Assembly: GCA_023421395.1 (NCBI GenBank)
Contig: JAEZTL010000002.1
Location: forward strand, 104,911-168,910
Direction of reading: 5' to 3'
Source of the DNA: Bacillota bacterium
GTDB lineage: Bacteria; Bacillota; Clostridia; Christensenellales; Aristaeellaceae
Length of the DNA stretch: 64,000 nt
This document shows positions 18,709-27,310 of this stretch, one piece after another (within the stretch, counting starts at the first letter, position 1; each line of letters begins with the position of its first letter). The notes beneath the pieces are model-generated. The model made no database searches and was not told the origin of the DNA. It was given only the letters and a program-made list of their open reading frames with translations. The position numbers were made by a program, and so were the translations under genes.

Positions 18709-19662
18709 TCAGGCCTTGCCGTTGCAGCCCAGCACTTCCACCAGCTTGTGCGTGACCATCGCCTTGATGTTCTCGCGGGCGGGCTTCAGGTACTGGCGCG
18801 GGTCAAAGTGATCCGGATGCTCCGCGAAGTACTTGCGGATGGTACCGGTCATCGCCAGGCGCAGGTCGGAGTCGATGTTGATCTTGCAGACCGCGGAGCG
18901 GGCTGCCTGACGCAGCATGTCCTCGGGGATGCCGATGGCGTCGGGCATCTTGCCGCCGTTATCGTTGATCATCTTGACGTACTCAGGCATGACGCTGGAG
19001 GCACCGTGCAGCACGATCGGGAAGCCGGGCAGACGCTTGACGATCTCGTCCAGAATATCAAAGCGCAGCTGCGGCTTTTGGCCGGGCTTGAACTTGTAGG
19101 CGCCGTGGCTGGTGCCGATGGCGATGGCGAGGGAGTCCACGCCGGTCTTGGACACGAATTCCTCGACCTCGTCCGGGCGGGTGTAGGAGGCATCCTCGGC
19201 GGAGACGTTGACCTTGTCCTCGATGCCGGCCAGACGGCCCAGCTCGCCTTCGACGACCACGCCGTGATCATGGGCGTATTCGACGACCTGACGGGTCAGC
19301 TTGATGTTCTCCTCAAAGGGATGATGGGAGCCGTCGATCATGACGGACGTGAAACCGCCGTCAATGCAGGACTTGCACAGTTCAAAGGTGTCGCCGTGAT
19401 CCAGGTGCACACAGATGGGCAGGTCGAAGCCGGCAGTCTGCTCGGCATCCAGCAGCGCGGCTTCGATCAGCTTCATCAGGTAGACGTGCTTGGCATACTT
19501 GCGCGCGCCCGACGAAACCTGCAGGATCAGCGGGGCCTTTTCTTCCATCGCGGCCTCGGTGATGCCCTGGATGATTTCCATGTTGTTGACATTGAAAGCG
19601 CCGATGGCATAGCCGCCGGCATAGGCTTTCTTGAACATTTCGGTGGAGGTAACAAGCGCCAT
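18709..19662 (-). CDS. fba: Fructose-bisphosphate aldolase, class II
   Basis: Zinc-dependent aldolase of glycolysis and gluconeogenesis that splits fructose 1,6-bisphosphate into dihydroxyacetone phosphate and glyceraldehyde 3-phosphate. 317 residues. Zinc and catalytic motifs: VHLDHGDTFELCKSCIDGGFTSVMIDGS (His pair and Asp), the phosphate-binding IAIGTSHGAYK, VLHGASSV, and the ending KINIDSDLRLAMTG. ATG 19662 follows AGGGAG; the longer frame to 19746 covers the promoter. It has its own strong promoter and terminator. Tagatose-bisphosphate aldolases are similar, but the lone position with a strong promoter fits housekeeping Fba. Confidence 0.93.
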   Translation of the reverse strand: MALVTSTEMFKKAYAGGYAIGAFNVNNMEIIQGITEAAMEEKAPLILQVSSGARKYAKHVYLMKLIEAALLDAEQTAGFDLPICVHLDHGDTFELCKSCIDGGFTSVMIDGSHHPFEENIKLTRQVVEYAHDHGVVVEGELGRLAGIEDKVNVSAEDASYTRPDEVEEFVSKTGVDSLAIAIGTSHGAYKFKPGQKPQLRFDILDEIVKRLPGFPIVLHGASSVMPEYVKMINDNGGKMPDAIGIPEDMLRQAARSAVCKINIDSDLRLAMTGTIRKYFAEHPDHFDPRQYLKPARENIKAMVTHKLVEVLGCNGKA

Positions 19663-19696
19663 GAACAACACTCCCTTTAATCTCGATCCAAAGAAA

Positions 19697-19725
19697 ATTA
19701 TAACAGCCCGTATTGTAAAAATCAA
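19697..19725 (-). promoter_or_regulatory. Sigma-A promoter of fba
   Basis: TTGATT (19725-19720), 17 bases, TATAAT (19702-19697) on the minus strand; the start codon is 35 bases downstream. Confidence 0.8.
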
Positions 19726-20511
19726 GCGCGGGCGGGCTTTGGGCACAATCTTTCGCGGCGAAAGGCGGCTTTTGCGCGCTAAGTCTGTCGAGCCCCGCGC
19801 CCCTTACGCCAAGTTTCGGCAAACGCGCCGATCCCGGATGAATGTAGCATACGCAGGACGGAGCGTTTTTACCAGCAGCGCCGGCCCGTCCTCCCGCCGT
19901 TTCCGGCCAGGCGCGGCAGTCGGGACTGATCGGTCCCAAAGGCGGCAAAATGCACCGGCTGCCCGCAGCGTCCCTCTTTCCCCATCATGGGGAATTTCAA
20001 TTCTTCCAGCATCGGCTGCGCCTCGAGAAAACTCAAGCCGCGCCTCAGCCAGCAAGCACCACCGCGTCCCGCTTGGCGCCGGGCATACAGCGCGCGCTTG
20101 CCCGCGGCACGCAGAGGCTCCTACGCCTCCTCCGCGCCCGCTGAAAAGCCGAAGGCACGTTGGGTCTCCTTCTCGCGAGATGGTTTTCTCAGGCCGCGAA
20201 CACCTGACAGCCGTACACCGCTCGATGCGGTGGACGACATGCTCGCAGGCCATACCCACCGCGCAAGAAGCGTCCGGAGGTGCACGGCGCGCGAGGGCTC
20301 CGCAAACGGGCCTTCATTTCGCTTGAGAAAGCCAGCAAGCCTTCGGTACGGAAAATATCGCGCTTTCATTCCTTCTTGGATGCGCGCGGAACACCCTCGG
20401 ACGCCAAAGCCGCCGCCCGCTGTCTTCACCAGGTCTCCGTGGACGGATTCCCCCATGCTACACAAGCATTTTCCGCGTTTATTGCCTCTTCCTTCATGAT
20501 GCGCACCCACG
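19726..20511. other. Region without a recognisable gene
   Basis: About 790 bases between the fba promoter and the eno terminator. Several open frames of 60-230 codons exist on both strands but none has a plausible ribosome binding site, known motif or consistent codon use. It may hold decayed DNA or a non-coding RNA; I see no clear hairpin or promoter to define one. Confidence 0.6.
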
Positions 20512-20553
20512 GAAAAAACACGGTCCCGGCGCGCATACGCGCCGGGACCGTGT
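20512..20553 (-). terminator. Terminator of eno
   Basis: A perfect 16-base stem (ACACGGTCCCGGCGCG) with loop TATG, followed by TTTTTT on the minus strand, 47 bases after the eno stop. Confidence 0.93.
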
Positions 20554-20600
20554 AAAAGCCTTGTCGGACGTTCTCAACAGGGCGTGCGGAAGCTTCGCAA

Positions 20601-21878
20601 CTACTTGCCGCCGCTCAGCGCCGACCTGCCCAGGAACGAGGCGGCGTCACCCAGCGCTTCCTCAATGCGCAGCAGCTGGTTGTACTTGGCGACGCGCTCG
20701 GTACGGCAGGGAGCACCACTCTTGATCTGCCCTGCGTTCACCGCCACCGCCAGATCCGCCAGCGTGGTGTCCTCCGTCTCGCCGGAGCGGTGAGAAACCA
20801 CCGCGGCATATCCGGCGCGCTGCGCGACGCGGATGGTCTCCAGCGTCTCGGTGAGCGTACCGATCTGGTTCAGCTTGATGAGGATGGCGTTGGCAACGCC
20901 CTTTTCGATGCCCTTTTTGAGAATCTCCACGTTGGTGACAAACAGGTCGTCGCCCACCAGCTGGATCTTCTTCCCCAAGCGGCGCGTCAGCTCCGCCCAG
21001 CCGTCCCAGTCCAGTTCAGACAGGCCGTCCTCAATGGACACAATGGGGTAGCGGCCCACCCAATCCTCATACAGCGCGATCATCTCGGCGGAAGTCTTCT
21101 TCGCTCCGTCGAACTTGTAGAAGCCGTCCTCATAGAACTCCGAGGCGGCGGGGTCCAGCGCGATGAATACGTCCTTTCCCGGTTTGTATCCAGCCTTCTC
21201 GATGGCTTCGACGATCAGCTTCAGCGCTTCCTCGTTGTTCTTGAGGTCGGGCGCGAAGCCTCCCTCGTCGCCGACGCCCGTGGACATCCCCCGTCCATGC
21301 ACCACGCCTTTGAGCGTCTGATAGACCTCGGCGCAGACGCGCAGCGCCTCCTCGAAGCTCTCCGCGCCCAGCGGCATGATCATGAACTCCTGCACGTCCA
21401 CGTTGTTGTCGGCGTGCTTTCCGCCGTTCAGGATGTTCATCATCGGCGCGGGCAGGATGTGAGCATCCGCGCCGCCAACGTAGCGGTACAGCGGCACGTA
21501 CAGCTCGTCCGCGGCGGCATGGGCCGCGGCCAGCGAAGCGCCCAGAATCGCGTTGGCGCCCAGGCGGGCCTTGTTCTTCGTGCCATCCAGCGCGATCAGC
21601 GCCGAATCGATGGCGCGCTGATCGGTGACCTCCATGCCGGTGAGCCTGGGCCCGATCTCCTTGAACGCTTCCAACACCACGTTCTTCACGCCCTTGCCAT
21701 GAAAGCGCTTTTTGTCGCCGTCCCGCTTCTCCAGCGCCTCCAGCGTGCCGGTGGAAGCGCCGGAAGGCACCGCCGCCCTGCCCAGCGCGCCGTCCTCGGT
21801 GCGAACGTCCACTTCTATCGTCGGGTTGCCCCGAGAATCGAGGATCTCCCTCGCCTTGACATCGATGATCTTTGACAT
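20601..21878 (-). CDS. eno: Enolase
   Basis: Converts 2-phosphoglycerate to phosphoenolpyruvate in glycolysis. 425 residues, the normal length. N-terminal AREILDSRGNPTIEVDV and GAxxPSGASTGxxEALE loops; the metal and catalytic residues appear in SIEDGLSELDWDGW, LVGDDLFVTN, LIKLNQIGTLTETLE (catalytic Lys) and VSHRSGETEDTTLADLAVA; ends in YNQLLRIEEALG. ATG 21878 follows GGGAGGAAG. A small leader hairpin (TGCCC/GGGCA near 21910-21922) precedes it. It is not in the usual gapA-pgk-tpiA-gpmI-eno cluster, which is a lineage trait rather than a fault. Confidence 0.96.
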   Translation of the reverse strand: MSKIIDVKAREILDSRGNPTIEVDVRTEDGALGRAAVPSGASTGTLEALEKRDGDKKRFHGKGVKNVVLEAFKEIGPRLTGMEVTDQRAIDSALIALDGTKNKARLGANAILGASLAAAHAAADELYVPLYRYVGGADAHILPAPMMNILNGGKHADNNVDVQEFMIMPLGAESFEEALRVCAEVYQTLKGVVHGRGMSTGVGDEGGFAPDLKNNEEALKLIVEAIEKAGYKPGKDVFIALDPAASEFYEDGFYKFDGAKKTSAEMIALYEDWVGRYPIVSIEDGLSELDWDGWAELTRRLGKKIQLVGDDLFVTNVEILKKGIEKGVANAILIKLNQIGTLTETLETIRVAQRAGYAAVVSHRSGETEDTTLADLAVAVNAGQIKSGAPCRTERVAKYNQLLRIEEALGDAASFLGRSALSGGK

Positions 21879-22008
21879 GATTCTTCCTCCCAGTCTGTTC
21901 AGCCTGTGCCCTCACGGGGCATCTCTTCATAGTAAAGATACCCAAATTGGCGCGGCGCTATCACACGCGGACAAGTTTTCCGCCCGGCTTGCCGGAGAAG
22001 GCCGCATC

Positions 22009-22584
22009 TCAGCCGCCGAGCATTTCGTTCAGCCTCGTCACCGTATTCCAGTTCCGGACGGTCGCCCTTGCGTCGATTTTATCCAACCCCGAAAACAGCG
22101 CGCATTCGCGGATGCTGTGTTCCAACAGGAGGTAGACGATCCGCCCAGATACGAAGAAGGTTTCGCCCGGCCTTTTGAGGGATTCCATCCGGTCCTCCGC
22201 CTCCCGGGACGGTTCGGCGGACAGAAACGCCGCGTACAGGCTGGCCGCGTCCCCCGCCGCAGCTCGGGCGTGTTCGGCCTGCCTCGCGGAGAAGGGCAGG
22301 CCAGCCACCGCCTCGCGCATTTCCCCAGCGCTGAGGATCAGCGCCGGGATGCGATAACTGAACGCGGCCTGAAGCGCGCCCTCGATCCGCTCCGTCAGCG
22401 CTGCCCCGCCTTCGCTCGACTCGAAGATCGCGTTGCCGCTATTAAGGTGCGTGCGGACGCCGCCAAAGCCGAGTCCCTCCAGCACCTTTCTGAGTTCCGC
22501 CATCGGAACGCGGGTGTGGCCACCCACGTTGATCCCGCGCAGGAGCAGCGCGTAGCGCGTCACGCCCTCACCGCCGGCACTCAT
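22009..22584 (-). CDS. DUF1697 family protein
   Basis: Protein of 191 residues in the DUF1697 family, whose function is not established. Typical signatures: RYALLRGINVGGHTRVPMAELR at the N terminus, LNSGNAIFESS, the Leu-Ser-Ala-Gly strand (ILSAGEM) and the C-terminal ATVRNWNTVTRLNEML. ATG 22584 overlaps the stop of the DUF1801 gene by four bases (ATGA), so both are read as one unit. Genes of this family often sit with DUF1801 genes in Bacillota and Actinobacteria. Confidence 0.8.
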   Translation of the reverse strand: MSAGGEGVTRYALLLRGINVGGHTRVPMAELRKVLEGLGFGGVRTHLNSGNAIFESSEGGAALTERIEGALQAAFSYRIPALILSAGEMREAVAGLPFSARQAEHARAAAGDAASLYAAFLSAEPSREAEDRMESLKRPGETFFVSGRIVYLLLEHSIRECALFSGLDKIDARATVRNWNTVTRLNEMLGG

Positions 22585-22934
22585 TTTGCCAGGCGCGCCA
22601 CGTTGAAGCGCACCATATCCTGGATCAGTTCCAGCGGCAAAGGCTTATCCAGCGGGAATTGCACCGCGCCCTTCGAGCTTTTGTAGGGCGCGAGGCGCTC
22701 GGCGAAGACTTCGATGGCTTCCGCGCCCGGATAAAAGCCGATGTGGCGCTTGAAGAGCGCGAAGTGCGCGATGTTGACCTTCTGCCAGAAGGTCGGCATG
22801 CGCCAGGAGATCTTCTCCGCCGCGTCCGGCGCGGCGGCGCGGATGGCCGCCCGGACAGCGCCGAGCCTTTCGGCCATCTCCGGCGGCTGCTGCGCGATGT
22901 ATTGATCAATGGTTTCCGGCATTCTCGTTTCCAT
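22581..22934 (-). CDS. DUF1801 (YdhG-like) family protein
   Basis: Small protein of 117 residues with the DUF1801 fold, named from iron-chaperone-like YdhG. ETIDQYIAQQPPEMAERLGAVR at the N terminus, the conserved KISWRMPTFWQK, and GFYPGAEAIEVF lead to the C-terminal FPLDKPLPLELI. ATG 22934 follows GGAGGGAAAATTC. First gene of a two-gene unit with DUF1697; upstream genes on this strand are the racemase and the flavoprotein remnant, with a 24-base gap that suggests a larger operon. Function not established. Confidence 0.82.
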   Translation of the reverse strand: METRMPETIDQYIAQQPPEMAERLGAVRAAIRAAAPDAAEKISWRMPTFWQKVNIAHFALFKRHIGFYPGAEAIEVFAERLAPYKSSKGAVQFPLDKPLPLELIQDMVRFNVARLAK

Positions 22935-22958
22935 AATGAATTTTCCCTCCCTCTGCGC

Positions 22959-23654
22959 TCAGACGCCCTCGAGCGCCAGTCGCGCCGCTTTCATCGCATG
23001 AATGACCGCCGTATCAAACAGCGGCACGGAAGTATCCGCTTGCGAAAGCAGAAGGCCGATTTCCGTGCAGCCCATGAGGATACCCTGCGCGCCCCGGGAA
23101 TTAAGCGCCTGTGCGATGCGCGCATATTCCCGCCGGGAGGAGTCCGCCAGGATGCCCAGGCACAGTTCATCGAAGATGACGGAGTGGACGATATCCATAT
23201 CCTCCGCACCGGGCAGCAATACCGTGATGCCCCTCGCCTCCAGCCGTTCGCGGTAGAAGGGGCGCGTCATGGTGTGGCGGGTTCCCAAAAGGCCTACCGT
23301 CTTCACGCCGCGCTCAATCAGCGCGTCCGCGGCGGCATCGGCGATGTGGACGAGCGGTACCGGTATTGCCCGCTGAATCTCGTCCGCCACCTCGTGCATC
23401 GTATTGGTCCCCAGCAGCACGAAGTCCGCGCCCGCGTCAGCCAGGCGCCGCGCGGCATCCGAAAGCAGTTCGCCGACCTTCCTCCAATCGCCCAGCCGCT
23501 GAGGCGTTTCAACCTCGGCAAAGTCAACGCTCACCAGAATGCACTTCGCGCTGTGGTATCCCCCCAGCGCGGACTTGACGGCCTCGTTCATTACCCGGTA
23601 GTAGACCTGTGTGCTCTCCCAGCTCATGCCCCCGATCAGCCCGATGGTTTTCAT
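22959..23654 (-). CDS. Aspartate/glutamate racemase family protein
   Basis: PLP-independent amino-acid racemase, 231 residues. It has both catalytic cysteines of the family: GGMSWESTQVYYR, LLGTNTMHEVAD (a Thr replaces the first Cys here) and MGCTEIGLLL (second Cys present). The first site reads NTMH where canonical enzymes have NTxH/CNT, so this may be an aspartate racemase of the Thr/Cys type. ATG 23654 follows AAGGAGG and its first bases overlap the stop of the flavoprotein remnant (ATGA). Confidence 0.85.
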   Translation of the reverse strand: MKTIGLIGGMSWESTQVYYRVMNEAVKSALGGYHSAKCILVSVDFAEVETPQRLGDWRKVGELLSDAARRLADAGADFVLLGTNTMHEVADEIQRAIPVPLVHIADAAADALIERGVKTVGLLGTRHTMTRPFYRERLEARGITVLLPGAEDMDIVHSVIFDELCLGILADSSRREYARIAQALNSRGAQGILMGCTEIGLLLSQADTSVPLFDTAVIHAMKAARLALEGV

Positions 23655-24173
23655 GCGTCTTCCTCCTTCGATGTGCTGTGCATCGCGCTTATCTTCGTTG
23701 GCTCGGCATCCGCCCGAAAGCGCGCGCAGTCCGGCGAATGTCCCGCAACCAGCGCCATCCGGCCCCTTCCGTCGTAATGAGCGCCCCAGCCGTAGCGCTT
23801 GACCAAGCCGGAGGCCCGCATGGCCTGCCGGGCGAGCGCAGCGAGGCGTGGATTTCCTCATCTCTCGCGGTGGCATGGGCGGACAGGATGACACGCTTCG
23901 CCAGCGACGTCCCGATTCCTCCATGCGCCCTCCTCTGCCTGAAGAAAAACGCGGCGATCCGCGGGCCCGCGCATGCCCTCCACTCGCCCGGGTCCAGGCA
24001 TGCCCTGCAGCCCTGACAAGACAAGGCGTCTGCGCCGCCAGTTGGATCGTCTCCGTCTCCAGCGGAAGGCCCCGGGCCTGAAATGCCCGCTCCAGCGGTT
24101 TGACCAGTGTGCTCAGCGCCCGGGCCGTGTCGCCTTCCCGCCTGCCGCCTCCGCCGATGATGAGAATTTTCAT
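23651..24173 (-). pseudogene. Frameshifted flavodoxin-like NAD(P)H-dependent oxidoreductase
   Basis: Starts at ATG 24173 after GGAGGG: MKILIIGGGGRREGDTARAL is the FMN-binding loop. The frame changes near 24025, after which CQGCRACLDPGEW (the CxxC-type motif of iron-sulfur flavoproteins) and a hydrophobic strand follow. It changes again near 23850; the third frame reads YGWGAHYDGRGRMALVAGH and ends with a TGA overlapping the racemase start. The start and ATGA overlap are preserved, so the gene was functional in the operon recently. Two indels or sequencing errors break it. Confidence 0.75.
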
Positions 24174-24177
24174 GAAA

Positions 24178-25086
24178 TTACCCTCCGGTTGGCCCGCCCG
24201 CGCCGGCCTCGCCGCCCTCGGAAAGGCAGAAGGCGGTGAAGGCGCGCATCGCCTCGGTGAGGTACTTGTTTTTATGGTGGATAATCTTGAACCAGCGCGT
24301 AAACCGGAGCGCATCGACCGCGACCGCCCGGATCAATCCCAACGCGATCTCCTGCTCTACCGCGCGGCGGGAAATCACCGATACGCCCAGCCCCTGGGCC
24401 ACCGCGGCCTTGATGGTATCGGCGTTGTTACAGGTCCAGCTTGCCTTCCAGGAAAGTCCGTTTTCCGCCATCGCGGCTTCAAAGGTCCTGCGGGTGCCGC
24501 TGCCCACTTCCCGGAGGATGAAATTCTCCCCTGCAAGCTCGCACGGCGCGACGGAGGAACGGCCAAAAAACGGATGGTTGCGCCCGCAGATGAGCACGAG
24601 GTCATCCTCCGCGAAGGGCGTCTTGACGATGTCCGGCAGCGCAACCTCACCCTCCACCAGGCCCAGGTCCAGCTTGTCGTCCGTCAAGAGCCGCTCGATT
24701 CGCTCGGTGTTGTCCTCCGTCACCTCCAGCGACGCGCCAGGATGCGAATGCTGGAAGCGGGCCGCCAGCGCGGGCAGCACGCAGGCGCCAATGGTCACGC
24801 TGGCGCCGACGCGCAGTACGCCGCTGTCGTTCCAGGAGCGCATCTCCCGCTCCGCCTCGACGTTCATGCGGATGATGTGGCGGGCATAACCCAGCAGTTT
24901 TTCCCCCGCACCGGTCAGGTACAGCCTTCTGGACAGGCGCTCAAACAGGCGCACGCCGTAATGAGCCTCCAACTCCGCCACCGCCTGACTGACTGCGGAC
25001 TGGGACATGTACAGCGCACCGGCCGCCTGCGTCATGTTCATGGTGTCGCAAACGGTCACGAAAATCTGGTAATGCCTGAGCGTCAC
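24178..25086 (-). CDS. LysR-type transcriptional regulator
   Basis: DNA-binding regulator of 302 residues. Winged helix-turn-helix at residues 1-60 (MTLRHYQIFVTVCDTMNMTQAAGALYMSQ-type start, then AVSQAVAELEAHYGVRLFER) and an effector-binding domain after residue 90 (LRVGASVTIGACVLP, LVEGEVALPDIV, REVGSGTRRTFE). It resembles the CysB/CbbR-like group found beside YeiH. It is divergent from yeiH at 25191, the typical arrangement for a regulator and its target; a T-N11-A-type inverted repeat lies between them. Its 3' end is 4 bases from the flavoprotein start. Confidence 0.9.
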   Translation of the reverse strand: MTLRHYQIFVTVCDTMNMTQAAGALYMSQSAVSQAVAELEAHYGVRLFERLSRRLYLTGAGEKLLGYARHIIRMNVEAEREMRSWNDSGVLRVGASVTIGACVLPALAARFQHSHPGASLEVTEDNTERIERLLTDDKLDLGLVEGEVALPDIVKTPFAEDDLVLICGRNHPFFGRSSVAPCELAGENFILREVGSGTRRTFEAAMAENGLSWKASWTCNNADTIKAAVAQGLGVSVISRRAVEQEIALGLIRAVAVDALRFTRWFKIIHHKNKYLTEAMRAFTAFCLSEGGEAGAGGPTGG

Positions 25087-25116
25087 ACCGCCGCCTCATT
25101 TCATTAGTCCAGGCTT

Positions 25117-25138
25117 ATTATATCGATTAGATTATAAT
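25117..25138. promoter_or_regulatory. Likely LysR operator between regulator and yeiH
   Basis: ATTATA at 25117 and TATAAT at 25133 form an inverted repeat with ten bases between, in the divergent intergenic space. The spacing fits a LysR-type T-N11-A site. Confidence 0.5.
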
Positions 25139-25140
25139 GG

Positions 25141-25169
25141 TTTACTTATGCTCCGTCAAGCGCTATACT
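25141..25169 (+). promoter_or_regulatory. Promoter of yeiH
   Basis: TTTACT (25141-25146), 17-base spacer, TATACT (25164-25169), 22 bases before the start codon. The inverted repeat lies just upstream, as expected for LysR activation. Confidence 0.55.
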
Positions 25170-25190
25170 GCTCTGCGAGGGGTGATTTGA

Positions 25191-26177
25191 ATGAAGTCTT
25201 TGAAAAAGCGCCTGCCGGGAATTGCCCTGACCGCAGCGCTGGCGGCGCCCGCATGGTGGATCGGAAAGATGTTCCCGGTGATCGGCAGCCCCGTGCTGGG
25301 CATTCTTTTCGGCATGCTGCTGGCGATGTGGAAGCGGCCTGAAGCACTGAATCCCGGCATCGTCTATACCTCAAAAAAGCTGTTGCAGTACGCGATCATC
25401 CTGCTGGGCTTCGACATGAACCTGTTTAGCGTGTTCGAGGTCGGAAAGCAAACGCTGGTTTTGATGGCCTTCACGCTGACGGCGGCGTTTGCGACCGCCT
25501 GGCTGATGGCGAGGCTCCTGAAAGTGGACAAGAGCACCGGAATCCTGATCGGCGTGGGCACGGCCATCTGCGGCGGTTCGGCCATCGCGGCCACCGCCCC
25601 GGTGATCGGGGCGGAGGATGAGGATGTGGCCCGGTCGATCTCCACGATCTTTCTCTTCAACGTAATTGCGGCATTTCTCTTTCCCGCGCTGGGGCACCTG
25701 ATGCGCATGAGCGACCAAAGCTTCGGCCTGTGGGCGGGCACGGCGGTCAACGACACCTCGTCGGTGGTGGCGGCGGGCTATACGTTCTCAAGCGCCGCCG
25801 GCAACCTGGCGGTCATCGTCAAACTGACGCGCACGCTGATGATCGTGCCGGTGACGCTGGCGCTGGCGTTCATCGTATCCCGGCAAAGGTCCGCCGGCGG
25901 CGCGGGGTATCGTTTCAGCGCAATCTTCCCGTGGTTTGTGCTGGGATTCCTCGCGGCGTCGATGGCCCGCACATTCCTGCCGCTGCCGGAGTCGCTGGAA
26001 AAGTGGCTGGTTCAGGCCGGAAAGTACATGATCGTCATGGCCATGGCCGCCATCGGCCTCAACACCAACCTGGTCAAGCTGATTAAAAACGGCATCCGCC
26101 CCATCCTCATGGGTCTTGTCTGCTGGGTCGTATTGGCAGCCACGTCCCTGGCGGTGCAGTTTTTCCTCACCGCGTGA
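25191..26177 (+). CDS. yeiH: YeiH/UPF0324 family membrane protein, putative sulfate exporter family
   Basis: Integral membrane protein of 328 residues with about ten membrane segments. The family signatures are present: VLGILFGMLLAMW, LQYAIILLGFDMNL, VGTAICGGSAIAATAPVI (conserved core), GLWAGTAVNDTSSVVAAGY and the C-terminal AMAAIGLNTNLVKL. ATG 25191 follows GAGGGGTG. The family is annotated as putative sulfate (or organic anion) exporters, but the substrate is not proven. The divergent LysR regulator implies induction by a small molecule. Confidence 0.88.
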   Translation: MKSLKKRLPGIALTAALAAPAWWIGKMFPVIGSPVLGILFGMLLAMWKRPEALNPGIVYTSKKLLQYAIILLGFDMNLFSVFEVGKQTLVLMAFTLTAAFATAWLMARLLKVDKSTGILIGVGTAICGGSAIAATAPVIGAEDEDVARSISTIFLFNVIAAFLFPALGHLMRMSDQSFGLWAGTAVNDTSSVVAAGYTFSSAAGNLAVIVKLTRTLMIVPVTLALAFIVSRQRSAGGAGYRFSAIFPWFVLGFLAASMARTFLPLPESLEKWLVQAGKYMIVMAMAAIGLNTNLVKLIKNGIRPILMGLVCWVVLAATSLAVQFFLTA

Positions 26178-26196
26178 CGGCGCAAGGAACTGCGCG

Positions 26197-26790
26197 TCAT
26201 GGGTGAAATTCGCCTGTACGCAGTACCGGATACAGGTCCGTGCCCGCCAGGCCGTCAAAGTACGCCTTCAGGCGGTGGTGCATCTCGCGCTTTGCCGCGG
26301 GGTAGAAGCCGTAGCGCGCCTCGATCTCGTCCATGCGGGTTGTGAGGTCGATGGTGCCGTCCGCCATCGCGAGGCTGTCGCAAAGCTGGATCAGCCGGTC
26401 GTAATCATCATACTCGAAGCCGCGCACCAGCGCTTCGATTTCCCGGTAGTCCTCCTCCGGCACGTCGATCACGCCCATGTACATGTCCATACCCTTGACG
26501 CTGAAGGAGTGGGTAACGGCGATCTTCGCGGCCCCGGGATAGCCCAAAGCCGTCAAGAATCGGTACCCCTCGATCACATGCCGAAGATTGCACCGGCCGG
26601 CCCTTCGGCCAATGTCGTGCAGAAGGCCCAGAACATACGCCTTTTCCGGATCGAGTCCCGGACAGCGCGCGGCAATCCTTTCGGCGCACCAGGCCACGAG
26701 GGCGCTGTGCTCCCGCCATGGGCCGGGGTTCATGGCGTGGGCTTCCTCCAGAAGGCGCTCGGCCTCCTTTCCGGAAGGCAGCTTGTCCAT
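26197..26790 (-). CDS. HD-domain phosphohydrolase
   Basis: Protein of 197 residues with an HD metal-binding domain: ALVAWCAERIAARCPG, then LGLLHDIGRRAG (the HD pair), THSFSVKG and ending with a helical segment (YDDYDRLIQLCDSLAMADG). Members hydrolyse nucleotides or phosphoesters. ATG 26790 follows AAAGGAGCG. It is the last of a run of small minus-strand genes (27311-27856, 26816-27283, this), likely one operon. It is not specific enough to name a substrate. Confidence 0.85.
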   Translation of the reverse strand: MDKLPSGKEAERLLEEAHAMNPGPWREHSALVAWCAERIAARCPGLDPEKAYVLGLLHDIGRRAGRCNLRHVIEGYRFLTALGYPGAAKIAVTHSFSVKGMDMYMGVIDVPEEDYREIEALVRGFEYDDYDRLIQLCDSLAMADGTIDLTTRMDEIEARYGFYPAAKREMHHRLKAYFDGLAGTDLYPVLRTGEFHP

Positions 26791-26815
26791 TTTCGCTCCT
26801 TTTTCGAGGGGTTCC

Positions 26816-27283
26816 TCAGCGCAGGAATCTGCGCTTTCCCGCGATGTCGTCCAGCGAGATCTTATAAACGGCGGTAATGGCCATCGCCTGGGGCGTGCAT
26901 TCGTATTGCGGAAAGCCGCAGTGCTCCATCAGAAGGCCGATCCCCTTTTCCGCCTCCGGACCGGAGACGGGGCGGACCTCTCCATAGCCGATGAAGCTCT
27001 CGTAATCGCAGGTGACGCCGCCATGGCCGTTTTCCACAAAGCCATGGCAGATGTCTCCTTCCACACAGGCGCGGCCGCCATTCGCGATCAGATGGTGCTT
27101 GCGGCCCTCCTTCGCGCCGTGAAAATAGAGCGCAATCTTGTCCCCCTCCACCGCGTACCCGAAGGACAGCGGCACCACGTAGGCTTCCCCGCCGTCTACC
27201 AGGCCGAGGTGGATGGTATCGCACCGCCGAACCACGCCCACAATCTCCTGAAAGCTGGTAATCTCCCGTTCAGATTTTCGCAT
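26816..27283 (-). CDS. Pyridoxamine 5'-phosphate oxidase-fold flavoprotein (NimA-like)
   Basis: Split-barrel FMN-binding protein of 155 residues. It begins MRKSEREITSFQEIVGVVRR and has the family pattern LGLVDGGEAYVVPLSFGY, ALYFHGAKEGRKHHLI and CVEGDICHGF-type strands; the ending includes KISLDDIAGKRR. Such proteins include nitroreductase-like NimA (5-nitroimidazole resistance) as well as uncharacterised relatives. I chose ATG 27283 because AGGAGGGCGGC lies just before it; a longer frame to 27304 has no such signal. Probably in an operon with the HD and DHFR-like genes. Confidence 0.82.
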   Translation of the reverse strand: MRKSEREITSFQEIVGVVRRCDTIHLGLVDGGEAYVVPLSFGYAVEGDKIALYFHGAKEGRKHHLIANGGRACVEGDICHGFVENGHGGVTCDYESFIGYGEVRPVSGPEAEKGIGLLMEHCGFPQYECTPQAMAITAVYKISLDDIAGKRRFLR

Positions 27284-27310
27284 GCCGCCCTCCTTTTGTT
27301 TCATGCTGAT

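Noticed and set aside
19631..20510. Open frames of 60-230 codons on both strands
   Set aside because: No ribosome binding site or recognisable motif; several overlap the fba promoter. I describe the region as gene-free.
22959..24314. 451-codon minus-strand frame
   Set aside because: Joins the racemase to the frameshifted flavoprotein in one frame by chance; the racemase start at 23654 has its own ribosome binding site.
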